A stretch of 30,220 nt of DNA from Pleurotus djamor (lineage: Eukaryota > Basidiomycota > Agaricomycetes > Agaricales > Pleurotaceae), in the NCBI GenBank assembly GCA_029747585.1, contig JAPEVF010000562.1, positions 1 through 30,220 of the forward strand, given 5' to 3'. The notes below the pieces were generated by a model. The model did no database searches, was not told where the DNA came from, and was given only the letters and a program-made list of their open reading frames with translations. Made by a program: the position numbers and the translations under genes. Within the stretch, counting starts at the first letter, position 1, and every line of letters starts with the position of its first letter. This document shows, piece by piece, positions 9,953-19,987 of the stretch.

Positions 9953-10276
9953 ATGCGTTTCGCTATCCTCCTCGTGATCTTCGCTGCTGTCTTCGTTCTC
10001 GGTCGTCCCCTCGAGGATCACGCCCAGAACATCAGCACGTACCAGGCTCTCGATGCCAGCGACAAGGGCAAAATCCATGGCTTTTTATCCAAAGTGGCTG
10101 GGCATGTTAAATCCGCTGCCACAGCGGTTGCCGCGCACATTTCTAGCGCCTTGAAGGGGAAGAAGAAGGCAGCACCAGTAGCTGCGGCTCCAGCAGCTGA
10201 CGCCGCGGCAGATGCTACCGTGGATGCTCCCGCAGATGCGGCGGCGGCGGATGCACCTACTGAGGATGCAGCGTAG
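9953..10276 (+). CDS. Small secreted protein with a cationic helix and an Ala/Asp-rich tail
   Basis: The ATG at 9953 (context TCAACATGCG) opens a 107-residue protein; the frame just upstream has no ATG. Residues 1-17 (MRFAILLVIFAAVFVLG) are a clear signal peptide. After a short polar stretch, residues about 41-69 form a likely amphipathic helix with regularly spaced Lys and His (for example GFLSKVAGHVKSA). It ends in GKKK, a possible processing site. The last 35 or so residues are almost only Ala, Asp, Pro and Thr and are net acidic. The protein has no cysteine. The split into a signal, a basic helix and an acidic low-complexity part resembles precursors of amphipathic peptides in other organisms, but that is analogy only. 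No family was recognised. It should be exported through the ER. A TATA box and two leader introns support expression. Confidence 0.75.
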   Translation: MRFAILLVIFAAVFVLGRPLEDHAQNISTYQALDASDKGKIHGFLSKVAGHVKSAATAVAAHISSALKGKKKAAPVAAAPAADAAADATVDAPADAAAADAPTEDAA

Positions 10277-10944
10277 AAGATGGGATTGGCGTCAGTCATG
10301 CATGTACATTTGTCATTGTTAATGATTCAATGAGCAGATGAGCCTTGCAATGGCTATATTCCTGGCTCAGGGCACACTCATCGTAACTGTTTGCTTGGGT
10401 GAAAGTACTCGCAACGATGTGCTACGCCAGTAAGCCATGAGCCATGGTCCCTCAGAGTTACTCGAGGCGGACAATGCGGCTAGAACCTGGCAGACAAACT
10501 CCGGCAAAGTGATAGCAGGCTCGATATACTAGCAATAGCGACAAATTTGGTGCTGACTGGTGAACGATAGAAGATGATAGGAAGACTTAGAAGACGCAAT
10601 GCAAATGCAAAGCGTCTCCAATCATCACCCTATTATCCTCCTTTACACCCCTTAGCACAGCTTTTCCCGCAAATGGCATCAACCGTAGATCTTGCCGTTT
10701 CCGTCGCTGGACTTTTTTTACCGTCCATCTCCAATGCTTCCCTACGACTTTGAATTGTCAGATCGGAACCGAACATAACCAAGAACCCGAGGGTCATCGG
10801 CGTCAAACTAACGCCTGCTCGACTCTCGCAGGTTGGCCATTCGGCAACTTCGTCCACCGCGGAGCTGGTTTGGTGCCGACTTTCAGCACAAATCCCTTTC
10901 TCATAGTCTCCACAGTCTCTCCAAGATCATGCTCGCCTAAGGTC
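10277..10944. other. Intergenic, no gene seen
   Basis: About 670 bases between the small secreted protein gene and the TATA box of the next gene. Short open frames on both strands show no exon structure, domain or signal peptide that I can support. Confidence 0.45.
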
Positions 10945-10950
10945 TATAAA
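10945..10950 (+). promoter_or_regulatory. TATA box of the 11014 gene
   Basis: TATAAA lies about 65 bases upstream of the ATG at 11014, a normal distance for a short leader. Confidence 0.6.
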
Positions 10951-11013
10951 TGCTTGAGTCTCTCGAGGCTACGAGTAGTATCCACAACGCAACCCAACAA
11001 CCTTCTCTCAAAA

Positions 11014-12155
11014 ATGACCGGCGTCTCAAAGACTTCTCAAGATGCCCTCGTTGCTCTACTTGGCAGCGACGTTCGACTCGACGATACACCCGAAGACCAG
11101 CGTAAACCTGTAACGCTGAGCGAACGCCTTTTACCAAGGGCGTACTCGAACAAGCTCACACCGCCTGCTGGGACGGACTATTGGCGAAGGTGGGCAAGGA
11201 TGACGGACAAACACTGTTCCCAAATTGACATCCGTGAATCGTAGACAAACCTTCAATGTATTGACCGACCAGCAACTGATCTACCACTCCCATGTTCCTC
11301 CCTTCCCTGATCAAGACATACTGGTCGAAACGCTCACGTGGAATATCGATGCCTATGTCTATACTGTCAATGCTCGTCCTGGGGATAATTTTTCGGAGCA
11401 AGGTGGAGCTATTTACATTGTCATCGTCAATTCTGGGTCGGCGGCAACAGGCAGCTTGGTCGGAGGTGGAATGGAATATCGTTATAACGTGAACATGAAG
11501 TCCCCTCCAAGTGGTTCAACAACTGTGAAGCAACTTCCCCCCTCGAATACTGGCACTACGAGCGGCGATAACACTAACTGTAAGTGTACCATCTGTGTTT
11601 TACAGCGTCTGCACCTTGAATCAATGATATCCCATCTATCCAGACCCAATCTCATTTGCGCAAGATATGCAAATGTTCAAGAACAGCGGGAACGAAGTTT
11701 TCACGTTTCCTGCTCAATACGAAGACAGTATTGATCTCCGCAAGGGCGATCAAGTGGGCTTCGTAAATGGCCCTCATGGGACTCAGTGGGGTATTGTCTT
11801 CGAGAACTATGTAAGCACCTCGTCACTCCATCTTCCATGACTTTAGTTTTGAGTTAATCCTGCCGCTCTCTCTTTCCAGCCTGAATTCTACTGGAACTTC
11901 CCTTTTGGATCCGTCTCGGTGTTCTCCGTACCTTCTCCTCAACAAGTCACATTCGGTGCGCGAATAATTCCTTATCTCAATTCGTGAACTAATATCTAAA
12001 ATATGATCAGAATGCGTGGCATCAGTGTATTCGCAACGCTCCTCTGAAGGGGTAAGAGTATTCTTTCAACCTCGCCCATACTTCTTTTTGAGCTGGCTCT
12101 CTAGTCGCAGATGGCATCCGAGACTCGCACCATCACCGTCGACTGTCGCTTCTAG
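11014..12155 (+). CDS. Unrecognised protein, paralogue A of a tail-to-tail pair
   Basis: Six exons join in phase at GT-AG sites: 11014-11189, 11245-11579, 11644-11810, 11880-11955, 12011-12051 and 12105-12155. The product is about 281 residues. I do not recognise the family. Landmarks are NKLTPPAGTDYW at the end of exon 1, LTWNIDAYVYTVNARPGDNF in exon 2, DMQMFKNSGNEVFTFPAQYE in exon 3, FYWNFPFGSVSVF in exon 4 and a final ITVDCRF. No signal peptide or membrane segment is seen, so a cytosolic location is likely. The alternation of aromatic and aliphatic residues suggests a beta-rich fold, but this is a guess. A paralogue on the opposite strand at 12801-14027 keeps the same six-exon plan; exons 3, 4 and 5 have the same lengths (167, 76 and 41 bases). 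That conservation is the best evidence for the model. Confidence 0.8.
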
Positions 12156-12578
12156 TGCCCATGCTCAACGATCGTTCTGCGGGCTGTTCCAACTTCCTGG
12201 TGTCGGCTTGCCTCGCGGAATCCTTACTCAAATATTCATAACACATTTGACTGGTCCTGTACTTCTAAGTAATTCCCTACCAATATCAATCGCATCACCC
12301 AGTGCTCCACATTCTTATCCTTACAGCACGAGACCAAGTTTTCTGGGCGGTCGCCGGTGGCACGCCGATCTTAGTTTCTCCCAAGGAAGCACTGACTTTT
12401 CATGTGCTCAAATTTTGACCAAAGGGTTGGCTATCGGGTGGCTGTCTGAGAAGACTGCCCGTCTCGCAAAGGTTTTGCCTGAGTCGAAAAGATTACCATA
12501 GCCAGCTTCGAGTCTGCCTCCGCAACGTGATGATGTCCTTTTGGACGACAGCTACTATGCCCGTAAGCACGAGTTGTA
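12156..12578 (+). pseudogene. Possible gene relic between the two paralogues
   Basis: After the stop of paralogue A there are protein-like pieces in changing frames. AVAGGTPILVSPKEALTFHV lies near 12340-12405. In another frame LTKGLAIGWLSEKTARLAK is followed by an in-frame TAG. The same frame then continues as LPPQRDDVLLDDSYYARKHE to a TAA at 12576-12578. An intron-like stretch precedes the first piece (acceptor TTACAG near 12326). The pieces read like the decayed 3' end of a gene, but I do not recognise it. They could also be chance open frames. Confidence 0.25.
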
Positions 12579-12800
12579 ACCCGTCGACTTCACGCAGAGA
12601 AACCGGGGTTGTTATTGTACCGGAAGCCCAGACTGAGATACGTGTGTACATCCTTGGTACATCCTACAAAGGGGAAGAGAGCATCTACCATCATGGATGA
12701 GACTAATGACTTAGGCCGATGATGAGCGAGCTGCTATTGGCGCAAGGGGTAAGACGATATATCTGTTCCTCATCCTTGCGTCGGTAGTTCGACCAAGTAA

Positions 12801-14027
12801 CTACGCCAGCGGTGACACATTATTGAAGCCTCCTGGCGATTGAGTCCATTTAGACATCATCTCGGAGGAGAACGTGCAATCAATTTCGATCCGCTTAGTT
12901 ACCATGCATGCAGTATCCTGTTGGAAAGTCAGCTCTCGCTTCCTTTCACGCAAAGTAGCTTCAGAAAACAGACCCAATCGTGGCCTTTATATAGCTGGAC
13001 CCGCGTTCTGCAATCTGGGAAGAGGTTTCGTCTTTAGGATCCCTGCAAAACACACATACTTGGATGCATCGCACCGAAGGTAACCTTCTCGAAAGATTTG
13101 AAACGAAAGACGGAGAGGGCGGCGAATGGGAAACTGACATAAGTTCCGCACTGAAAGAACAAGAATTAAAGATGGACAACGAAGGGGTTGTTCTACACAC
13201 CGAAGGGAATTCTACTCCCCACTCCGTTGCTCCGGACCCTTTGAGACCCCCGGTATGCTTCCCGTTATTATCGAAGTCTACGTTGTCTTCGTACTGAGCA
13301 GTGAATGTAAAGGCTTCGTTTCCATTATTGCGGAACATCTGCATATCGTGTGTGTACGAAATGGGATCTAGAATCATCATAAGAATGTCGCGAGAGTCAA
13401 CTGAAGTAAGGCTTACAGCTTTTGGCGTCTCCTTTGACAACCGAAGCACCTGAAGGAAGATGCTTAATCGCGCATGCTTCTTTCTTGGGTCTGTTTTCGA
13501 TGCTGAAGAGATAGTCATACTTCGTTGGATATTTTGGCTTCCATCCAGTTTCCGCTGCGCCTCCATGCACCAACACAACTTGAACAATCCCACCGTTTTT
13601 CGTAAAATTCTCATCGGGGACGGCGTTAACAGCGTAGATGTACGCGTCAATACGCCATGTTAAGAATTGCTGCGGAGAACCATCAGCAAACATGCTTTCT
13701 TCGATCATCGGCGAGTAAATTTCACTGGGAGTATCATCAGATGAGCGCTTAAACTGAAGCAAAGGCCAGTCCGTACTGTTTCCAGAAGCAGGTCCCGGCA
13801 GGGGGGATCAGCTTGTTGATGTACATCCTAGGCGTTGATGGGAGGAGATGTACTACTTCAGCCCGAGAGACCTTTATACGATGATGGTCCTTGTGGAACA
13901 TTCTTGGTGGAACATCCGGATACTTATCTAGAATGCTTGAATCCTGTGTCAATAAGGGTGGAGACGAAGATCTCCGATGTACGATTTTCCTACCCTGAGG
14001 ACAGGAACAATTCCTCTGTGATGTCAT
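12801..14027 (-). CDS. Unrecognised protein, paralogue B of a tail-to-tail pair
   Basis: Six exons join in phase: 13777-14027, 13417-13724, 13201-13367, 13075-13150, 12974-13014 and 12801-12917. The product is about 319 residues, starting at the ATG at 14025-14027. The first intron (52 bases, GTACGG to CCCAG, with a CTGAT branch-like site) restores the frame after PPAGTCFWK. The fifth intron uses a weak GTCTGT donor. Matches to paralogue A include NKLxPPAGT, LTWxIDAYxYxVN, the PIS-DMQMF-NxGNExFTF block, a KVTF/QVTF end of exon 4, and TKRIEIDCTF against TRTITVDCRF at the C-terminus. B has a longer N-terminus (about 25 residues) and a C-terminal extension of about 22 residues. The gene runs towards A; their stops are about 645 bases apart. 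Function is unknown. Confidence 0.75.
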
Positions 14028-14233
14028 CGCAGCCTCCTTCCAAGAGGACTATTCGATGGAAAGATGCCCTCGAGGATCAAGGGCAAGGTAATTGCACATC
14101 GAGTGAAAGGATACAAGTCCTGCGAGTCAAACGGAAAAGACCGGACACGGTGCGCAAGAGATGAATTCCATCGAATTGGTCATGTACAGATAGGTCATTA
14201 AACCGTTAAACGTAAATCGTAAGTAGGTATGCT

Positions 14234-15869
14234 TCAAGCACCGGTTAGGGCGATGCGAGCCGCGGCTTCATCAGCGTTGGCGCAGGTTATGGACTAGTTA
14301 TGAAGTCAAAGAGTGAGCCCAACTACTAGATCGCGGAGATGTAAGAGAGACTTACTGTACCAGCCGAATTCACGAGCGGTAAAGCAAAACACTGCGATCC
14401 ACCTCCACAAGGAGTTACCACGAATCTTCCACCAACACACTGAGCGAATTTGCCCTGGATGCAGGCGTTCTGACCATCTTGACAGGGTGAGTCTTCAGAG
14501 AGGCTTGGAAACTGAGCATTAAGAGCCTTCGCTTCTTGTCCATTGGCTACGAGCATACGTAGGTTAATCAGATCAACGAGGACACGGCAGACATGAAAGA
14601 TAGACATACCCAGCGTGAAAGGCTTCGAATCGGGGTTGCCCGTTGAAGAAGGCGGAGGGGACGGGGTGGTTTGACCATCTAAAGATTCAATGCCTTCAGG
14701 TTCATCGGCGTTGACGTCCCCGATAGCGTCACCAGGAACGTCTGAAGGTGGTGTGGCTTGTGGAGGAGGGCATTTTTGTTGGCAGCCGGTATCGCCTACT
14801 TGGTCTGGTCCGTCACCCACGACATCAGCGTACGTCGCTTCAGGCTGATCGCCATTCTCAGAGCCATCCTCAGTCGCGCTCAAAGGCAACTCAGAGGGCG
14901 AGCTGACAGGAGGGGGTAGTGTTGGTTGTGACTGATCATCACTAGCACCATCTTCCTGCTCCGCGGTGGTGGAATCCTCTGCGGTCTGGTCGCCTTCGAC
15001 GAATGTAGAAAAAAGAACCGGAGGCGAAGGTGCAGAAGCGGTGTCATCCGAACTGGGAGCTTCTGGGGATCCCAAAGTCGAAGGCTGATCATTGGGCGAG
15101 CCACTAGAGACGTTGAGACCAGGTGAGCTTGGATACGTTACGACGCGATCAATACGAGTGCTTACATGTTCTCGAGAGCGCCTGGGTTTTCGGCGATCGT
15201 AGCCAGTTGTGTCCCATCTGGGACTGGTCCGTCGGGTTTCGCGGGGCACGATCCAGGCGGATTCACTGCTTGAACGCCAAGGGGAACGTTACCAGTTTGA
15301 TCGCCACTGAATTGCGCGAAATTGGAACCAGCAAATTGACAATGAAAAAGGCCATTGAGTTCGGAATTCCTCGGTAGCTTCATGCAATATGGGACTTGGA
15401 AGGAGTCCGGCTAGAAAGTAAACTCACGAGTAAGCTCACAATCTTCGATGGGTCATTCAAGCGAAAGATAAGACTGGGACGTACTGCGTTACGAGGTTGC
15501 TGGACGAAGATCTGGGAGAGGCGAATCATCTCGGGATCGTTGTTGAGTGATTTCGCGAGGTCGATCATAACGTCCGCTGCGTCTTGTTGATCACAATTCT
15601 TTCCAGCCGCCAACAGACTAGTGAAAGCCTGCTGGGAGATGGGATTACACTGGGTCCCGCCACCAGCTCGTAGCTATGTAATCAAAGATTGAGTAAGGGT
15701 TACCAATATTGAATGAAAAGATTGAGCTTACGCATGCTTGCTCCCACTGAGCGGTCGATTCAGCGATGGTCTGCGCAATCCGCCTTTGAATTGGCAAAGG
15801 GGCCGCGGAGACAAGCGAAGAACCAGCAAGGAAAGTGTAGAAAATAGCGGAAAGAACCGTGCCGACCGT
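14234..15869 (-). CDS. Secreted protein with a CBM19-like cysteine module and a long linker; no ATG seen
   Basis: Six exons join in phase: 15732-15869, 15485-15673, 15166-15410, 14610-15103, 14356-14546 and 14234-14293. The product is about 438 residues. The N-terminus is a hydrophobic secretion signal ending near LVSAAPLP. A conserved-looking domain follows, with CDQQDAADVMIDLAKSLNND, FVQQPRNAPDSF and LPRNSELNGLFHCQF. Exon 4 encodes a linker of roughly 130 residues rich in Pro, Ser, Thr, Asp and Glu. The C-terminus carries a six-cysteine module (C-x6-C-x6-FAQC-x10-C-x5-CFALPLVN ... SITC), whose spacing resembles CBM19 chitin-binding domains; this is tentative. It is probably extracellular or wall-associated. 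In the signal-peptide frame there is no ATG before an upstream stop; an ACG at 15867-15869 stands where the start is expected. This could be a lost start, a missed first exon or a sequence error. Confidence 0.78.
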
Positions 15870-15975
15870 TTCAAATGGTGAAGGAAGGAGACGTAGCTGA
15901 GAAAAAGGAAAGTGAGCACCGGGCTCGGGAGAAATGAAGAAGGGGAATGAGGGCGGTATAATGGTTCAGAAAGCC

Positions 15976-15982
15976 TTATATA
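15976..15982 (-). promoter_or_regulatory. TATA element of the CBM19-like gene
   Basis: TATATAA on the minus strand lies about 107 bases upstream of the presumed start. It is flanked by AAGCC and GGCTT arms, a short inverted repeat. It suggests that transcription begins close to the coding region and leaves little space for an upstream coding exon. Confidence 0.5.
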
Positions 15983-16555
15983 CGGCTTGAGGGACTCCCG
16001 AGTAGCCAGTGAAACGTACCGTAGACAGCTGCGCTCAGGATCTTGGTGTGTTTGGCATTGCCCGACTTTTCTCTTGGGGGTGGAGGCTACTCCGATCGAC
16101 GCAAACGAAAACAAGCCTGAATCAGCCGGCCTCCTTGCGAAGCCGTAGGAGACATTCTTGACCTGGTGAGAAGCCGACTTTGTGTCAGCCTGAGAGTCAT
16201 TGGGAGGCAAGAAGCTTGGGAGGGTTCAATTCGAGCGCCCAACGGGCCGACATCGCCTTACCAGGGGCCCAGGGGCACTCGCAAACAAACAAATGGCTTT
16301 GGTGAAAGAGTCCGTTTCTAGGGTACAGGTTGATAAAGCCATCTACAACAGTAAAAGAGTAAGGAAGAGGCTGACACACAGAGCCAGCGCTGTCAATTTA
16401 GAAAGTTGTAATATTCTCTTAGCCCAAGGCTCTGCTACATGCGGACAGCACACAAATATTATTTCGGCGACAATAGACATGAGCAGACATTCCTAGCGTC
16501 CTTAACAAATGAGTCCACTAAGTACTCATATTCAGAGAGCTTGATCTCGACTCAC
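15983..16555. other. Intergenic, no gene seen
   Basis: About 570 bases between two minus-strand secreted-protein genes. They should hold the distal promoter of the CBM19-like gene and the 3' end of the next transcript. Short open frames on both strands have no recognisable content. Confidence 0.45.
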
Positions 16556-17089
16556 TCAATGACTGAGTGATTCGACGTGTGCCTTCCCGGTCAAATCGTC
16601 CAAGTCTTCGAATGTGAAGCCCGAAGCAACTCCTTGAGCCATCTCTTCGGTGATCTTGATTTCAATTGCTCTTCCATCCTGTCCCTTGAAGGTATAAGTA
16701 TTCGGAGGGATGCATCCCGTTTCCTTCTGGATTCCCCTCTGTACCGCTGCGCCGGCGGTGGCCCAGCTCGCACTTGCTGCCCTTGTTCCTGCACCAGTCC
16801 AACAGGGATTGGGCCCAGGCCTGGTTGCTATGAGTGAAGAGCAACCCGTCGCTGCGAACATCTGGCTTTCAGCGCCGCCGGGGAGTCCAAATGCTCGCAC
16901 GGAAAATCCAAATGCGCCGGGAAAGGGGCCGCAACAGGCTCCTGCGGCGATGTTGGTGCAAGTGAAGAAGTTGTTGTCGCTGCAATGGAGTGTATCGGCG
17001 AATGCGCTGATGTTCACGCCCAACGCCGGAACCGCCAGGAGGATGCTTGCGGTCAAGACAGAGGCGAGTTGATTGGTGTTTCGAAGCAT
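16556..17089 (-). CDS. Small secreted cysteine-containing protein
   Basis: A single uninterrupted frame of 177 residues starts at an ATG at 17087-17089 in an AAAAATG context. The first 24 or so residues (MLRNTNQLASVLTASILLAV and the following PALG) are a signal peptide. The mature part has a cysteine cluster (HCSDNNFFTC then ACCGPFPGAFGFS) and three more single cysteines, seven in all. It is rich in Gly and Ala in the middle and ends with an acidic, charged segment. The NNFFTCTN...CCGPFP block resembles a small secreted protein family frequent in Agaricomycetes, for which I know no assigned function. A TATA box precedes it. The odd number of cysteines leaves one unpaired unless the protein dimerises. 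Confidence 0.78.
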   Translation of the reverse strand: MLRNTNQLASVLTASILLAVPALGVNISAFADTLHCSDNNFFTCTNIAAGACCGPFPGAFGFSVRAFGLPGGAESQMFAATGCSSLIATRPGPNPCWTGAGTRAASASWATAGAAVQRGIQKETGCIPPNTYTFKGQDGRAIEIKITEEMAQGVASGFTFEDLDDLTGKAHVESLSH

Positions 17090-17129
17090 TTTTGAGGCTT
17101 TGTCTGAAAGGATTCATATCAAGGCTCGC

Positions 17130-17136
17130 TTTTATA
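17130..17136 (-). promoter_or_regulatory. TATA box of the cysteine-containing secreted protein gene
   Basis: TATAAAA on the minus strand, about 41 bases upstream of the ATG. The short distance implies a very short leader. Confidence 0.6.
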
Positions 17137-17592
17137 AAGAGAAAGTGCGCCACATAAATCAGAGCACAGTATGATACACGCAATAAGAATATACTCTCTT
17201 ACCTACGATTGTCAAGGACTGTCGACTCTATATTTACTCGACTCCAAGGTGTATAAGTACCTCATTTATCTTCTCTGTCGGATCTTGTAGTACAGCCTGT
17301 CTTGAGTTAAAATTAGTATGAACAAAAACACAACTGGTGAATAAATAGTGGTTACCGACTCAGGACGTCGAAACTCAAGCTGCTGGATAGGAGACTTTAT
17401 ACACACCCCTGGCACTCGGGCCGGCCGGTCACCGTCGCTTCCGAGTTTCGACCCCTCCGTCATCCATTCATCAGCCTACGACTTGACTAACCCAGCGTGG
17501 TATCCTCTTCTGGATCCCTTTTCGAAATCTCGCCCGATACTCGAGGCTTCTAAAATACAGTCCACAACAAGAAAGCTGTGTTTCCGCGTCGT

Positions 17593-17913
17593 TTACTTCT
17601 TTTTCGACCGAAAATCATTGATGGAAGGCTGCCACTGTTTAGAGAACTTCAGACTCATATGGGCGCCCGGAGAGCTCCATTGAGCATAGCTTTGGTACTT
17701 GTCAAGGCCTAGCTGACTCTTCGAACTGTAAGGAATCCAACGTACAAACTTCTCGTGCTCTTCCCATGAATTTTCTAGGTCAAACGCCATGACAGAGTCC
17801 CGAGGCCAATGCCTTCCGTCTTTTCTCAAGGCACCACGACGATCAAGGGCATTCGAGGATGCGGGGTATAGGGTTGGCAACGACAGAGTGTGGGACTCAT
17901 ATGAGTGAGACAT
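17593..17913 (-). CDS. Hypothetical 106-residue protein
   Basis: An open frame with a true ATG at 17911-17913 encodes a polar protein with several Trp and Tyr residues (for example WEEHEKFVRWIPYSSK and YAQWSS) and a lysine-rich end. The composition looks more like protein than chance, but there is no recognised domain, signal peptide, intron or paralogue here. It could be a single exon of a larger gene. Confidence 0.3.
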   Translation of the reverse strand: MSHSYESHTLSLPTLYPASSNALDRRGALRKDGRHWPRDSVMAFDLENSWEEHEKFVRWIPYSSKSQLGLDKYQSYAQWSSPGAHMSLKFSKQWQPSINDFRSKKK

Positions 17914-18158
17914 CCTAGTACGTCTCCTCTAGTAGCCCTCTTCATCGGCACCTGCTTATTTTTCCCCGTGTTTTCGCCTCAACTTCCAGCTTCCATTGGA
18001 AAAAGTCCTTGGAAAGAGGACTCAAGCTCCTCTCAACTCTCGTTATTCTAACTCTTCCCTCGTTTCTCTACCTTCTCTACTGGCCCAAATCAATCCTTCA
18101 ACGCAGGGTAGGCCAATCACGGTGAAGGCGAACCACGACTATCGGCCTTATCTCGCAG

Positions 18159-18561
18159 CCTAGGCCTCAAGCTCAAGGGTTCTTGTCGCACACCTCGGTT
18201 GATTGTGGGTGCGACGCCAATCCTTCGACGGGTGCAACATCGTATAGCCTTTTCTCAAAAAGTACCGCTGGAGGGTACGGCACCAATGGCCCCACGAAGG
18301 TCATTCCATTCTCTTTTGAAGTCGCAGACAACATCAAAGTGTAATCTGACCGACCTGAGAAGATCATTCCCGTCCTCGTTGACGGACTACCCTTTTGATG
18401 CCTAGTACGCCGTCCAACCGGTCCCCACTTTACAAACCCTCATTGACGCCGCAGATAGCGCCGCAATGCAGACTCTTGTGTCGGCGATGTGCGCTGCGAT
18501 ACCTGGTGGCCCTGCCCAATCATATACCCCTGGAATGCTGGTATCCACAGGCTTCACGTAG
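18159..18561 (+). CDS. Possible gene, two exons visible, ends unknown
   Basis: A coding-like segment at 18159-18338 follows a CTCGCAG acceptor and reads QGFLSHTSVDCGCDAN, then VIPFSFEVADNIK. A 67-base GT-AG intron (18339-18405) joins it in phase to a segment at 18406-18558 reading VQPVPTLQTLIDAADSAAMQ then MCAAIPGGP. Agreement of phase over two otherwise unrelated frames supports a real gene or its remains. I found neither an ATG-led first exon nor a clean last exon; the frame closes at a TAG at 18559-18561 unless spliced further. The family is not recognised. It would be divergent from the 17593-17913 frame. Confidence 0.35.
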
Positions 18562-19987
18562 CGAATTCAAACATCAATTCCTTGAGAAATACCCCCGGCT
18601 CACTGGATCCTATTGGCTTTACCATGCCGCCACCAATGCATCACGGGCAAGCCATTCTTATCATTAGTGTTGAGCATTGTAGACCTACTAACACCGTTTG
18701 CTGTCTAGCTCATTCGCCGAGTGCGTTGAATGGATTACTGGGGAAACCAGCTTCCCAACTTGTGCCTCCTTTCTTTATCAGAACCGTTCTCTCAACGGTG
18801 GGATGGCGCAACGGGAGAGTTGTCGGCGCCAACCATGCTGAGTGTTGAACAGCCCCAGGAGAGTGGCCACGATGACCGGGAAAGTGACGATTTTTGTACG
18901 AAAAATGAAAAGCTTGTTTACTTCTTCGTTTCAATATCACCTCAACCCTGATTTCAGTGATTCCTTCAGAAGCGTCCTTTTCTAACCCCCGCGCGGTTGA
19001 GATGAAAATTGGTTTTTTCAGTGTGGGGAGTGGCCCTTCCTGACGCTCAGATCGTTTTTATAGGCCTGTTGTATATTACCGGCGTACTTCGACTCAAACT
19101 CCCTTGATGGAACACCTTGCTAGGAAGAGAGAATCTCGTCGTTTCCTGGATGTCCTTCGTAACTCGATTGCTTTGCGCGAAGCCGCCTACCGCTCACCCG
19201 GAATCTATTGCTTAAGATGATGTTCGAACCCCTTTTTTTTAACTTCCACCACGCCTCTGTGGGTGAGTTATTTGATCATACATCTTTTGCATCAAACTGT
19301 CTTCGCTTCATTCGCTCCGGAGATACTGGCCCCATTGGTGGCAAATGGCCGCCCGGGTCTGGACATGAGAACCAGCACGTCGTTGCCAGGAAAAGATCAA
19401 CCAGTTAGATGCCGTGTTGAAGGTTGATGTTCTCCTTGCGGTCTTCCACCGTGACTGATATGCCAGGTGAGCCATCTTGATAGTATCGCCTATCGCCCCA
19501 GTTGAAATCTCTAGAATATCTGCAAGTCTGTGTAGACACGGCACTCTTTTTCTTCTCAGACACTCTTTCACGGCACAGATTCTCTGTTCCCATACTGACC
19601 CTACTTGTTGATTGATCAAGAGGGATGGGGATAACCCTCCGCTTGAACGCAGTCGTTTATCCACCAGTGTACCTTGCCCCCCACGTATTAGTCCTATCGT
19701 CGAGTTAATGCGGCGATCTAGCTCAGAGTACGCTTCTAGTTCCCCATTTGTTCCAAATGAATCTCGTTTCCACTCACGTCATTGACGAGGGTGTAGTTAT
19801 TTAGGCATCTCCTCTCCAAAGAACTCCGAAACCGCCCAAAAGATGCTTTTTACTTCCGACATGTTGACCCTCTAAAGCCTTCACCCATTGTCGCTGGAAC
19901 TCGACTGAACGGTAGTAGGTACGGTGCGTCGTTGTTTGTGACTTCGCTCCACCGTTATATTTATTATGCTCCCAGAAGGTGCGATCG
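18562..19987. other. Long stretch without a supported gene
   Basis: About 1.4 kb. The first 400 bases have several open frames that might be further exons of the 18159 candidate, but I could not join them. The rest has no domain, repeat or transposon sequence that I recognise. The last part must hold the promoter of the F-box-like gene at 19988. Confidence 0.4.

Noticed and set aside
13754..13776. Apparent 23-base intron remnant and frameshift in paralogue B
   Set aside because: A full 52-base intron (13725-13776) with a branch-like site and CCCAG acceptor restores the frame, so B is intact there.
19705..19760. tRNA-like sequence containing TAGCTCAG
   Set aside because: There is no matching B box, no acceptor stem and no anticodon arm; only the short A-box-like string fits.
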